The notes: generated by a model not told the origin, from the letters alone. 10,726 nucleotides of DNA from Actinomycetota bacterium (GCA_009699795.1 WLNK01000027.1:1-10726), one strand, 5' to 3'; numbered from the stretch's first letter, positions 1-7,724 are shown. Numbers and translations are program-made.

Positions 1-2
1 AA

Positions 3-1361
3 AATATCGTTTCACTCGCAAAGCGACGTGGATTTGTTTATCCCTCATCAGAAATTTATGGCGGACTTCGCGCCTCTTGGGATTACGGCCCACTCGGAGT
101 TGAATTAAAAAACAATGTAAAGCGCCAATGGTGGAAATCCATGGTTATGGGCCGCGAAGATGTTGTCGGTCTTGATTCATGTGTAATTCTTGCTCGCGAA
201 GTCTGGGAAGCATCAGGCCACGTTGCGACATTTTCAGATCCACTGACAGAGTGCACCGCTTGTCATAAGCGTTACCGTGCAGATCACTTAGAAGAAGCGT
301 ACGAAGCTAAACATAAGAAGAAGCTTGAATCACTTGCAGATATGAACTGCCCTGCTTGCGGAAATAAAGGTCAATTCACAACACCAAAACAATTCTCTGG
401 ATTGCTCAAAACTTTTCTGGGCCCAGTAGAGGATGAATCTGGACTCGCATACCTTCGTCCCGAAACTGCACAAGGCATTTTTATTAACTTCGATCAGGTG
501 ATGACAACCTCTCGCCGCAAGCCACCCTTTGGTATTGGCCAGATTGGTAAGTCTTTCCGAAATGAGATCACTCCAGGAAACTTTATTTTCCGTACTCGTG
601 AATTCGAACAGATGGAGATGGAATTCTTCGTTGTTCCAGGTACAGATGAAGAGTGGCACCAGTATTGGATCGATACTCGCCTTGCTTGGTATAAAGATCT
701 TGGAATTAACCCAGATCGACTTCGCATTTATGATCACCCAAAAGAGAAGTTGTCGCACTATTCAAAGCGCACAGCAGATATTGAATATAAGTTTGAATTT
801 GCAGGTACCGAGTGGGGCGAGTTAGAGGGAATTGCCAACCGTACCGACTTCGACTTAAAGGCGCACTCTGCCTCCTCTGGAAAAGATCTTTCATACTTTG
901 ATCAGGAGAAGAACGAACGATGGACTCCATTTGTTATCGAGCCAGCAGCCGGTGTTGATCGTTGCGCGCTGACATTTTTAATGGATGCATTTACTGAAGA
1001 TGAAGCACCGAATGCGAAAGGCGAAATGGAAAAGCGTGCGGTACTAAAGCTTGATCACCGACTTGCACCAGTTAAGGCTGCAGTGCTTCCACTTTCACGT
1101 AACGCTGATTTGTCACCGAAGGCGAGAGATCTTGCAGCGCAACTTCGAAAGAATTGGAATATTGATTTCGATGATGCAGGAGCTATTGGTCGTCGTTATC
1201 GCCGTCAAGATGAAATTGGTACTCCGTACTGCATAACAATCGACTTCGAAACTCTTGAAGATCATGCAGTCACAATTCGCGATCGTGACACGATGGCGCA
1301 AGAGCGCGTCGCTATCGATCAGGTTGAAGCATGGTTAGCACCACGTCTTCTCGGCTGCTAG
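3..1361 (+). CDS. glyS: Glycyl-tRNA synthetase, alpha2 type (5' end outside the window)
   Basis: Class II aminoacyl-tRNA synthetase that attaches glycine to tRNA-Gly in the cytoplasm. The reading frame is open from base 3, well upstream of the first in-frame ATG at 141. The early residues (AKRRGFVYPSSEIYGG) match the usual GlyRS N-terminus, so only about ten residues seem to be missing; 452 are visible. Seen: two CxxC pairs (visible residues about 84/87 and 116/119) that look like a zinc-binding insertion, the RPETAQGIF segment, motif 2 with its arginine in SFRNE (about 186), motif 3 with GVDR (about 317-320), and an anticodon-binding domain over the last ~100 residues. The length fits the homodimeric enzyme rather than the alpha2beta2 GlyQ/GlyS type. 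The 3' end overlaps dusB by 31 nt, so the two are probably cotranscribed. Identity is very secure. Confidence 0.97.
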   Translation, partial: NIVSLAKRRGFVYPSSEIYGGLRASWDYGPLGVELKNNVKRQWWKSMVMGREDVVGLDSCVILAREVWEASGHVATFSDPLTECTACHKRYRADHLEEAYEAKHKKKLESLADMNCPACGNKGQFTTPKQFSGLLKTFLGPVEDESGLAYLRPETAQGIFINFDQVMTTSRRKPPFGIGQIGKSFRNEITPGNFIFRTREFEQMEMEFFVVPGTDEEWHQYWIDTRLAWYKDLGINPDRLRIYDHPKEKLSHYSKRTADIEYKFEFAGTEWGELEGIANRTDFDLKAHSASSGKDLSYFDQEKNERWTPFVIEPAAGVDRCALTFLMDAFTEDEAPNAKGEMEKRAVLKLDHRLAPVKAAVLPLSRNADLSPKARDLAAQLRKNWNIDFDDAGAIGRRYRRQDEIGTPYCITIDFETLEDHAVTIRDRDTMAQERVAIDQVEAWLAPRLLGC

Positions 1362-2497
1362 AACCGCTTCGTTTGCCACTAGCTAGTGGTGATCATTTTG
1401 TAGACCCACCTGTTGTTCTGGCTCCGATGGCTGGAATTACAAACGCTCCATTTCGCCAACTTTGTCGCGAACAAGGTGCAGGGCTATTTGTCTCCGAAAT
1501 GGTTACTGCGCGCGCACTCATTGAACGCAGACCAGAAACACTTCGCATGATTATTCCTGGTCCGGGAGAAAATCCACGGAGCGTGCAGTTATATAGCGTT
1601 GATCCGCACACGATGCGAGCAGCCGTTGAAATGATCGGCAAAGAAAACCTTGCAGATCACATTGATATGAACTTTGGTTGCCCGGTTCCAAAAGTCACAC
1701 GCAAGGGCGGGGGAGCAGCCCTTCCTTATAAGCGCAAACTTTTTAGCGCAATTGTTCAAGCAGCGGTAGAAGCTGCAAAACCATTTGGCATTCCAGTGAC
1801 GGTGAAAATGCGTATCGGTATTGATACTGACCATCACACATATTTAGAAGCAGCAAAGAGCGCGGCAGAACTTGGAGTTGCTTGGGTTGCACTGCATGCC
1901 AGAACGGCTGAACAAATGTATGAAGGAAAAGCTGATTGGGCAGCAATCGCAAATCTTGTTGAACATTTAAAACCAACGGGTGTACCTGTGCTTGGTAACG
2001 GAGATATCTGGTCTGGAGAAGATGGCGCCCAAATGGTGCGCGAAACTGGATGTGCTGGCGTTGTTGTTGGGCGCGGATGTCTTGGTCGGCCATGGCTCTT
2101 TGCAGATTTAGTTGAATCATTTAACGGCGGGGAAAAGAAAGTTCTGCCATCACTATTTGAAGTTCGTGAAGTGATGTTTAGACATGCAGAACTTATTGTT
2201 GATTATTTTGAATCTGAAGATCGCGGTTGTAGAGATTTAAGAAAACACATGGCTTGGTATCTCAAAGGATTTAGAGTACCGAGTGAACTTCGCCGCCAAT
2301 TTGGAATGCATTCTTCTCTTAAAGAGTTAAGGTCGCTATTGGATCAGCTCACAGATCAACCATATCCAGTTGAAATTGGTGAAAAACCTCGTGGTCGCGT
2401 AAGCCACGGTCGTCCTCCAACACTTCCAGATGGATGGCTTGATAATCCGGATGAGATGGCAGAAGTTGAACTTGAGGACGCGTTTTCGGGCGGATGA
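1331..2497 (+). CDS. dusB: tRNA-dihydrouridine synthase, DusB-like
   Basis: FMN-dependent enzyme that reduces uridines in the tRNA D-loop to dihydrouridine using NADPH. The 388-residue product has a TIM barrel opening with APMAGITNAPFR (about 31-42). The active-site cysteine is in NFGCPVPKV (C117) and is followed by RKGGGAAL. FMN-contacting residues are in VKMRIG (K159), HARTAEQMYEG (H189/R191), GNGDIWSG (about 222-229) and VVVGRGCLGRPW (about 244-255). A helical C-terminal domain follows from about 275. The ATG at 1331 lies inside the end of glyS, with only a weak AGG about ten bases upstream. An in-frame TTG at 1373 would remove the overlap but has no better ribosome site and lies very close to the conserved core, so 1331 is preferred. 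The 3' end overlaps the next gene by an ATGA. The family is certain; the exact Dus subtype is assigned from sequence resemblance. Confidence 0.95.
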   Translation: MVSTTSSRLLEPLRLPLASGDHFVDPPVVLAPMAGITNAPFRQLCREQGAGLFVSEMVTARALIERRPETLRMIIPGPGENPRSVQLYSVDPHTMRAAVEMIGKENLADHIDMNFGCPVPKVTRKGGGAALPYKRKLFSAIVQAAVEAAKPFGIPVTVKMRIGIDTDHHTYLEAAKSAAELGVAWVALHARTAEQMYEGKADWAAIANLVEHLKPTGVPVLGNGDIWSGEDGAQMVRETGCAGVVVGRGCLGRPWLFADLVESFNGGEKKVLPSLFEVREVMFRHAELIVDYFESEDRGCRDLRKHMAWYLKGFRVPSELRRQFGMHSSLKELRSLLDQLTDQPYPVEIGEKPRGRVSHGRPPTLPDGWLDNPDEMAEVELEDAFSGG

Positions 2498-3117
2498 TTA
2501 TTTTTAAAATAGTGCGCAGTGTTATCGCAGCAATTCTTCTCATTGCTGTTGTAGTTCCACTTTATTCAATAGGAGTTACATGGAGTGCAGCGAAAAATAC
2601 GACTACACGTAACGCTGATGTCATAGTGGTACTTGGTGCGGCGCAATTAAATGGTCGTCCAGGAGAAGTACTAGAAGCAAGACTTATTGAAGCTAAGCGT
2701 GTTTATGACGCAGGGCTTGCTCCACTAATAATTACAGTGGGCGCAAATGCACCAGGAGATAGAACGACCGAGGCGGCATCAGGGAAAGTTTGGCTTGCTT
2801 CGCACGGAATCTCTTCGAAGAAAATAATTTCGCTACAGGTTGGCCGAGATACTTGGGTCTCCACAGAGAGCTATGTAAAAAAGATGAATGAGAAAAACAT
2901 TAAGAATGTCATTATCGTGACCGATCCATATCACTGTCGAAGAGCGATGACGATGGCAAATGATTTGGGAGTCGTTGCCACGTGTTCACCGGTAAAAACG
3001 GGCCCTAACACCGTAGAAAAATCTGGAAAGCGATATTTAATTCGAGAAGCAAGCGCATATCTTGCATATGTAACCCTTGGTCGTAGGGGAATCCACATCA
3101 GCGACCATTTAGGGTAA
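2494..3117 (+). CDS. SanA/YdcF-like DUF218 protein, membrane-anchored
   Basis: 207-residue member of the DUF218 (SanA/ElyC/YdcF) family. A hydrophobic N-terminal helix (about 8-27) predicts an anchored protein with its domain outside the cytoplasm, as in SanA. The fold is recognisable from ADVIVVLGAAQLNG (41-54), the RL..A..VYDAGLAP segment (63-77), a TTEA acidic site (about 91-94), and VTDPYHCRRA (142-151), the family's VTs.fH..RA motif. No specific reaction is established for most of the family; SanA and ElyC are linked to envelope barrier function and peptidoglycan or lipid-carrier metabolism in enterobacteria. The start codon overlaps the dusB stop (ATGA), suggesting translational coupling, and dgt begins 4 nt after its stop. 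An envelope role here is inference. One oddity is LIITVGAN, where many relatives have a glycine-rich SGG. Confidence 0.85.
   Translation: MIIFKIVRSVIAAILLIAVVVPLYSIGVTWSAAKNTTTRNADVIVVLGAAQLNGRPGEVLEARLIEAKRVYDAGLAPLIITVGANAPGDRTTEAASGKVWLASHGISSKKIISLQVGRDTWVSTESYVKKMNEKNIKNVIIVTDPYHCRRAMTMANDLGVVATCSPVKTGPNTVEKSGKRYLIREASAYLAYVTLGRRGIHISDHLG
3110..3115 (+). promoter_or_regulatory. Candidate -10 box (TAGGGT) for leaderless dgt, or its ribosome site
   Basis: TAGGGT fits the actinobacterial -10 pattern TANNNT and ends 6 nt before the dgt ATG, the distance expected if transcription starts at the A of the start codon. No -35 match is visible 16-18 nt upstream. The same bases contain AGGG at normal Shine-Dalgarno spacing, so sequence alone cannot tell a ribosome site from an internal promoter. 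It overlaps the stop of the upstream gene. Confidence 0.35.
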
Positions 3118-3121
3118 GCAC

Positions 3122-4339
3122 ATGAGCTACAGCGCCAGAGATCAAGAAAGGTTCTTAAATGAACCTGCAAAGCGCGCTGGCCGATCTGAATTTATGCGCG
3201 ATCGTGCGCGAGTCATTCACTCTGCCTCTCTTCGTCGCTTAGCTGCAAAAACTCAAATTGCGGTGCCTTGGGAAAATGATTTCGCGCGCACACGTCTTTC
3301 ACACTCACTTGAGTGCGCACAAATTGGTCGCGAATTAGGTGAATCACTTGGCGCAGATCCAGATTTGTTGGAGACTGCATGTTTATCTCACGATCTTGGA
3401 CACCCACCATTTGGACATAACGGTGAAGAAGCTCTCGCCGATGTTGCAAAAGATCACGGTGGATTTGAAGGAAATGCACAAAGCTTTAGATTGCTCACAC
3501 GCATTGAGGCAAAAACAATTGACGCAGATGGCAATAGCGTTGGGTTGAATTTGACGCGCGCATCACTCGATGCGGCTACAAAATACCCATGGGCACGCGA
3601 AAAGAACTCTAGAAAATTTGGCGTTTATGATGACGATGTAGAAATTTTTAATTGGGTTCGCGAAGGCGCCCCTGATGGCGCGCGCTGCATAGAAGCTCAA
3701 ATTATGGATTGGTCAGATGATTGCGCTTACTCTGTTCATGATCTAGAGGATGCAATCTTTATCGGACAGATTAAGACAACCGATTTTGAAAATGATTTCG
3801 ATACTTTGTATCAAGTAATGACTGTTGGTTATGGCTCTGATGCGACTCAAGATGAGGCAGCAGCAGCGCTTGCTCGCTTGCAAGCCCTTTCATGCTGGCC
3901 GCATTATTACGATGGTTCTCATAGATCTCTTGCGCGACTAAAGGATTCAACCTCTCAGCTCATTGGTCGCTTTGTTTTAGCTGCAGAAGTTGAAACAAGA
4001 AAAGTGCATGGCCAAGGCGAGCTAAGCCGCTACAGCGCAAACCTTGAGATCCCTAAAGAACAAAAGCACGAAGTCGATTTCTTAAAAGCAGTTGCTGCCC
4101 ACTATTTAATTCATGCTGCATCATCACAAGATCGATATGCAAAGCAGCAAGTGGTAATTAAGGAGCTAGTCGAGATGTTGTACACGTCGGCTCCGCGAGA
4201 ATTTGATTCAACTTTCCTTAAAGCGTGGGAGAGCGCTGGCGATGAAAACGCACGTATGCGCGTTGTAATCGACCAGATTTCCAACCTCACAGACCCTGGC
4301 GCATATGCGCTCCACGCGCGGTTAAGTGCTGGTAGATAA
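3122..4339 (+). CDS. dgt: dGTP triphosphohydrolase-like HD-domain protein
   Basis: Cytoplasmic HD-superfamily metalloenzyme of the dGTPase family, which cleaves dNTPs to the deoxynucleoside and triphosphate and so adjusts nucleotide pools. The 405-residue product has the metal-binding set: H61 in RLSHSLE, the H90-D91 pair in SHDLGHPPFGH (89-99), and an aspartate in the MDWSDDCAYSVHD segment (195-207). The N-terminal RVIHSASLRRLAAKTQ is typical of the family and supports the ATG at 3122. It begins 4 nt after the DUF218 gene and ends 9 nt before dnaG; dgt next to dnaG is a familiar actinobacterial arrangement. Its linkage with primase fits a role in nucleotide supply for replication. Substrate preference within the Dgt-like group (dGTP only or several dNTPs) cannot be read from the sequence. 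Confidence 0.95.
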   Translation: MSYSARDQERFLNEPAKRAGRSEFMRDRARVIHSASLRRLAAKTQIAVPWENDFARTRLSHSLECAQIGRELGESLGADPDLLETACLSHDLGHPPFGHNGEEALADVAKDHGGFEGNAQSFRLLTRIEAKTIDADGNSVGLNLTRASLDAATKYPWAREKNSRKFGVYDDDVEIFNWVREGAPDGARCIEAQIMDWSDDCAYSVHDLEDAIFIGQIKTTDFENDFDTLYQVMTVGYGSDATQDEAAAALARLQALSCWPHYYDGSHRSLARLKDSTSQLIGRFVLAAEVETRKVHGQGELSRYSANLEIPKEQKHEVDFLKAVAAHYLIHAASSQDRYAKQQVVIKELVEMLYTSAPREFDSTFLKAWESAGDENARMRVVIDQISNLTDPGAYALHARLSAGR

Positions 4340-4342
4340 GGT
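4337..4342 (+). promoter_or_regulatory. Candidate -10 box (TAAGGT) for leaderless dnaG, or its ribosome site
   Basis: TAAGGT fits TANNNT, includes the dgt stop codon, and ends exactly 6 nt before the dnaG ATG, the same geometry as at dgt. It also supplies AAGG at Shine-Dalgarno spacing, so a plain ribosome-binding site is an equally good reading. No clear -35 element is visible. Confidence 0.35.
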
Positions 4343-4348
4343 AGGCGC

Positions 4349-6199
4349 ATGAGCGGTCGCATTAAAGATGAGGATGTTGCATACATCCGCGACCGTGCAC
4401 CCATTGATGAAGTTGTTGCAGATTATGTTCAACTAAAAAGCGCAGGTGGTGGGCAGAAGAAAGGCCTTTGTCCTTTTCACGATGAAAAATCACCATCGTT
4501 TCACGTAACACCAAGCAAGGGTTACTTCCATTGTTTTGGTTGCCAAACAGGTGGCGACGTAATTGCTTTCTTAATGAAAATCGATCATCTCACCTTTACC
4601 GAAACTATCGAACGCCTTGCTGATCGCATTGGATACACCCTGCGGTATGAAGAAGGTGGCTCAAATTCAGCTCCAGTCGGAAATCGATCCAGACTCATCG
4701 CAGCAAATGCGGCGGCTGCAAAGTTTTATCAAGATCAATTAAATACATCTCCCACTGCAGCCCATGCACGCGAGCTCATGACAAAGCGTGGCTTTGATAA
4801 GAGCGCATGCGAAAGCTTTGGAGTTGGTTACGCCCCCGATGAATGGGATGGACTCACAAAACATCTACGAGCAGCAGGTTTTACTATCGACGAACTTGAA
4901 CTTGCTGGACTATCAAAAATGGGCCAACGCGGACCGATTGATAAATTTAGAAATCGTCTAACCTGGCCAATTCGCGATATCTCTGGCGATGTAGTTGGTT
5001 TTGGTGCTCGCAAACTTGCAAGTGATGAGGAAGATCAGGGACCGAAGTACCTCAACACTTCTGAGACACCTATCTATAAGAAGAGTCAAGTTTTATACGG
5101 TCTAGATATTGCTAAGAAAGAGATTGCAAAAAAGCGCCAAGTAGTAGTCGTCGAAGGCTATACAGATGTAATGGCCGCGCACTTGGCAGGAATTACAACG
5201 GCGGTTGCAACGTGTGGAACAGCATTTGGCGCGGACCATATTCGAATCATTCGCAGACTCTTGATGGATGATGATGCATTTCGAGGTGAAGTTATCTTCA
5301 CATTTGATGGTGATGCTGCCGGCCAGAAAGCTGCAATGCGCGCATTTAATGAAGACCAGAAGTTTGTAACTCAGACTTTCGTTGCAGTTGAGCCAGATGG
5401 CCTTGATCCATGCGACCTTCGTCAAGAAAAAGGAGATTTAGCACTTCGAGATTTAATTGCGCGAAGAGTTCCGCTCTTTGAATTCGCTATCCGCACCGAA
5501 CTTGCACTACATAATTTGAGCTCTGCAGAGGGTCGCGTTAATGCTCTTAATGCAACAGCGCCGCTAGTTGCTCAAATTCGCGATAAATCACTTCGCCCTG
5601 AATACACGCGGTTACTTGCAGGATGGCTTGGCGTTGAAGTTGAACTTGTCTCATCAGCTGTTGCACAAGGTGTTAAAAAGCAACCAAAGCGCGATGAGGT
5701 TGAGGTTAATACTTCGACTGGAGAAATTGTTGAGGCGCAGTGGCGTCCGAATCCACAAGAGCCACGGTTGATGCTCGAGCGCGAAGTATTAAAGGCGCGA
5801 CTACAGATGCCCGAAATTACTCTGACTTGGAAAGAGATAGAAGCAGATGCATTCACGCATCCTGCCTATAAAGAGTTACGTGCCGTCATAGATCAAATTG
5901 CACCTGAAGGCGAAGTTGATATTGCGAAAATTACCAATGAAAATATGCGCACACTTTTTACCGAGTTAACTGTTGAACCAATTCGAGCCGATGGCGAAAT
6001 TACAGAGAAGTACGTTGCAAGTATTGTTGCAAGGCTTCGCGAAGTAGGAATTTCTCGTGCGATTGCAGAATTAAAATCAAGTCTTCAACGCCTTAATCCA
6101 GTTGAAAATGAGAGCGACTACAACGCTGCTTTTGCAGGCCTTGTTGCCCTAGAGACCACTCGGCGTGGACTTCATGACTTGGCGCTGGGTTCGCTGTAA
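4349..6199 (+). CDS. dnaG: DNA primase
   Basis: Synthesises short RNA primers for DNA replication, working with the replicative helicase DnaB. The 616-residue product is close to the normal bacterial length. In order: an N-terminal zinc-binding domain with C41, H44, C62 and C65 (CPFH ... CFGC); the RNA-polymerase core with the conserved FRNRLTWPI (about 200-208) and GFGAR (217-221) segments; a TOPRIM metal site with E269 in VVEGYTD and D320/D322 in FDGDAAG; and a helical C-terminal helicase-interacting region from about 470. The ATG at 4349 is supported by the following RIKDEDVAYIRDRAPI, typical of primase N-termini. It is the last protein gene of the glyS-dusB-DUF218-dgt-dnaG string. No convincing hairpin terminator follows before the tRNA. 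Codon use resembles the neighbours and nothing suggests transfer. Confidence 0.98.
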   Translation: MSGRIKDEDVAYIRDRAPIDEVVADYVQLKSAGGGQKKGLCPFHDEKSPSFHVTPSKGYFHCFGCQTGGDVIAFLMKIDHLTFTETIERLADRIGYTLRYEEGGSNSAPVGNRSRLIAANAAAAKFYQDQLNTSPTAAHARELMTKRGFDKSACESFGVGYAPDEWDGLTKHLRAAGFTIDELELAGLSKMGQRGPIDKFRNRLTWPIRDISGDVVGFGARKLASDEEDQGPKYLNTSETPIYKKSQVLYGLDIAKKEIAKKRQVVVVEGYTDVMAAHLAGITTAVATCGTAFGADHIRIIRRLLMDDDAFRGEVIFTFDGDAAGQKAAMRAFNEDQKFVTQTFVAVEPDGLDPCDLRQEKGDLALRDLIARRVPLFEFAIRTELALHNLSSAEGRVNALNATAPLVAQIRDKSLRPEYTRLLAGWLGVEVELVSSAVAQGVKKQPKRDEVEVNTSTGEIVEAQWRPNPQEPRLMLEREVLKARLQMPEITLTWKEIEADAFTHPAYKELRAVIDQIAPEGEVDIAKITNENMRTLFTELTVEPIRADGEITEKYVASIVARLREVGISRAIAELKSSLQRLNPVENESDYNAAFAGLVALETTRRGLHDLALGSL

Positions 6200-6223
6200 T
6201 TTTTCCCACCCTTTAAATTGCGC

Positions 6224-6229
6224 TAGAGT
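6224..6229 (+). promoter_or_regulatory. Candidate -10 box (TAGAGT) of the tRNA-Asn promoter
   Basis: TAGAGT fits TANNNT and would start transcription near 6236, about 11 nt before the mature tRNA. It lies in the only gap between dnaG and the tRNA. It is flanked by GCGC on both sides (6220-6223 and 6230-6233), and an AGAG/CTCT pair (6225-6236) overlaps it. No recognisable -35 hexamer is seen at 16-18 nt spacing, so support is modest. Confidence 0.35.
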
Positions 6230-6246
6230 GCGCTCTGCACGTTTAG

Positions 6247-6318
6247 TCCCTGATAGCTCAATGGCAGAGCAGCCGGCTGTTAACCGGCAGGTTCTTGGTT
6301 CGAATCCAAGTCAGGGAG
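6247..6318 (+). tRNA. tRNA-Asn (anticodon GTT)
   Basis: All arms of a 72-nt cloverleaf can be drawn. The 7-bp acceptor stem is TCCCTGA (6247-6253) with TCAGGGA (6311-6317). The D stem is GCTC/GAGC around a short loop with GG. The anticodon stem GCCGG/CCGGC encloses CTGTTAA, with GTT at 6279-6281. The T stem CTTGG/CCAAG has loop TTCGAAT. The discriminator base is G (6318), as expected for tRNA-Asn. The 3' CCA is not encoded (the next bases are CAT), so it must be added after transcription. It reads AAC directly and AAU by wobble. No integrase or duplicated 3' end is visible nearby. Confidence 0.97.
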
Positions 6319-6356
6319 CATAAGTCTCATCACAGGAAAATTTAAGAATCTCGAGG

Positions 6357-6362
6357 CAAAAT
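6357..6362 (+). promoter_or_regulatory. Weak candidate -10 box (CAAAAT) upstream of the htrA-like gene
   Basis: CAAAAT differs from TANNNT only at the first base and ends 6 nt before the ATG at 6369, matching the spacing at dgt and dnaG. The only Shine-Dalgarno-like sequence, GAGG at 6353-6356, is 12 nt from the start, which is long. Either a leaderless message or read-through from the tRNA could serve this gene. Confidence 0.25.
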
Positions 6363-6368
6363 AGTTAT

Positions 6369-7469
6369 ATGAGAAAAATCGTTATCTCCTTTCTAGTTGG
6401 CGCAACACTGGCCGGAACTATTGCAACTGCTGCGACAAATAACCTTTCAGGGTCCATTGCCGGTTGCGTAGATAAAAAGAGTCGCGTTTTAACAATTCCA
6501 ACAAACGCTAAGTGCCCATCAGGCAAAATTGCTATCGATATTGGTGGATCCACTCTCGATGCTAAGTCGATCGCAGGCCTTGTCTCACCGACTGTTGTGA
6601 CCATCTCAGTTACGGGAACGACTGGAACAAGCACAGGATCTGGCTCGGTATATAAGAGCGATGACACATACAGCTATATCGTGACAAATAACCACGTTGT
6701 TTCTGCAGGTGCGACCGGTGGTTCGATCACAGTGGAGTTCACAAGTGGCGAAGAACAGAGCGCAACAATTGTTGGTCGCGACCGCATGTATGACCTTGCG
6801 GTAATTAAGATTAAAAAAGGAAATATCCCCACAATTTCACTTGCAAACTCCGCCGAAGTAACGGTGGGCGACCCAGTACTAGCCTTTGGTTCGCCACTTG
6901 GTTATTCAAATACCGTGACCGCTGGAATTGTCTCGGCGCTCAATCGTCCCGTTGCTGCAGGATCAACTGGATCTGAATCTTATGTAAATGCGATTCAAAC
7001 TGACGCGGCAATCAATCAAGGAAACTCCGGTGGTCCACTAGTTGATGCACAAGGACGAATGATTGGAATTAACTCGGTTATCGCACTTGTGCCAGGTTCA
7101 CCAGATACGGGAAATCTCGGAATTGGTTTTGCGATTCCAATGAATGAGGCAAAGCGCGTCATTGATGAAATTCTGGCAACCGGTAAATCAACGCGCCCAA
7201 TCTTGGGAGTTGGTTTTGATAAAACTTACACCGGTGTTGGTGCTCGAATTCTGGAGGTCTACGCGGGGGATCCTGCAAGTGATGCCGGAATTCCAACTGG
7301 CGCAATTATTCGAAACATCGATGGCACAAAGATTACGACGCTAGATGCTGCGGTTGTAAAGATTCGTTCATATGCACCAGGGACAACAATCTCGGTTACA
7401 TGCGACATTCCTTCAGGTGGATCTAAGACATTTAAGGTCAAACTGGGTACCGCCGACGCGGTTGAATAA
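6369..7469 (+). CDS. Secreted HtrA/DegP-like serine protease with PDZ domain
   Basis: Trypsin-like S1C protease of the HtrA family, which degrades or handles misfolded proteins outside the cytoplasmic membrane. The 366-residue product starts with a Sec signal peptide (MRKIVIS then a hydrophobic run, likely cleaved near ATA-A at 19-22). Next is a short segment with two cysteines (C33, C49) resembling a small two-Cys module seen in secreted actinobacterial proteins. The protease domain (about 70-265) has the full triad: H109 in TNNHVV, D142 in YDLAV and S220 in GNSGGP. A single PDZ domain occupies about 277-360. Many actinobacterial HtrA proteins have a cytoplasmic tail and a transmembrane anchor; this one appears to be simply exported. 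C345 in the PDZ domain is left over if C33 and C49 pair. The start at 6369 is fixed by the signal peptide. It lies 50 nt after tRNA-Asn and 14 nt before the ACT gene. Its substrate is unknown. Confidence 0.92.
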   Translation: MRKIVISFLVGATLAGTIATAATNNLSGSIAGCVDKKSRVLTIPTNAKCPSGKIAIDIGGSTLDAKSIAGLVSPTVVTISVTGTTGTSTGSGSVYKSDDTYSYIVTNNHVVSAGATGGSITVEFTSGEEQSATIVGRDRMYDLAVIKIKKGNIPTISLANSAEVTVGDPVLAFGSPLGYSNTVTAGIVSALNRPVAAGSTGSESYVNAIQTDAAINQGNSGGPLVDAQGRMIGINSVIALVPGSPDTGNLGIGFAIPMNEAKRVIDEILATGKSTRPILGVGFDKTYTGVGARILEVYAGDPASDAGIPTGAIIRNIDGTKITTLDAAVVKIRSYAPGTTISVTCDIPSGGSKTFKVKLGTADAVE

Positions 7470-7472
7470 AGT
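7467..7472 (+). promoter_or_regulatory. Candidate -10 box (TAAAGT) or start of the ribosome site of the ACT gene
   Basis: TAAAGT fits TANNNT, includes the protease stop codon and lies 11 nt before the ATG, which would leave a leader of only a few bases. The overlapping AGTAGG could instead act as a Shine-Dalgarno sequence for a message continuing from the protease gene. The evidence does not separate these. Confidence 0.25.
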
Positions 7473-7483
7473 AGGCTCCAACT

Positions 7484-7723
7484 ATGGCTCTCTTTCAATT
7501 ACACGTCGCGATTCCTGACCGTCCGGGTTCACTCGGAACTATTGCATCCGCAATTGGCGCAGCAGGCGGAGATATTCGTGGACTAGTAGTTGTTAAATCT
7601 GAAGATGGTCGCGGTTATGACGACATCACTGTTGCTGTTCCTGGAAGTGATCCTGCCGATCTCATTAACGTATTAAATGCAATCGGTGGAGTAGAAGTAA
7701 TTAACTGCAAACCAGCGGAATAA
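7484..7723 (+). CDS. Small stand-alone ACT-domain protein
   Basis: A 79-residue protein made of one ACT domain, the beta-alpha-beta-beta-alpha-beta module that usually binds amino acids or other small ligands as a regulator. The start FQLHVAIPDRPGSLGTIAS gives the first strand, the DRPG turn and the first helix, where ligands typically contact ACT domains. IRGLVVVKSEDG and DDITVAVPG supply the central strands, LINVLNAIGG the second helix and VEVINCKPAE the last strand. No catalytic domain is attached, so it probably acts by binding a ligand or partner; neither can be named. Free-standing ACT proteins of this sort are common in actinobacteria. The ATG at 7484 gives a full domain, 14 nt after the protease gene, so the two may be cotranscribed. 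Its stop is one base from the convergent galT stop. Confidence 0.85.
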   Translation: MALFQLHVAIPDRPGSLGTIASAIGAAGGDIRGLVVVKSEDGRGYDDITVAVPGSDPADLINVLNAIGGVEVINCKPAE

Positions 7724-7724
7724 A

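Noticed and set aside
330..758. 142-residue open frame on the - strand inside glyS
   Set aside because: It lies wholly within a certain gene, has an unusual residue mix, and shows no recognisable domain or ribosome site.
1743..2120. 125-residue open frame on the - strand inside dusB
   Set aside because: Very rich in Gln and Leu, as expected for the antisense of a conserved gene; it overlaps essential Dus motifs and has no domain.
6180..6205. Intrinsic terminator at the end of dnaG
   Set aside because: Only a four-pair stem with a G-T wobble (GGCG/CGCT) precedes five T's. This is too weak to call and lies partly within coding sequence.
6247..6368. tRNA-Asn as an integration site of a mobile element
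   Set aside because: No integrase, no repeated tRNA 3' end and no compositional shift follow; the next genes look native.
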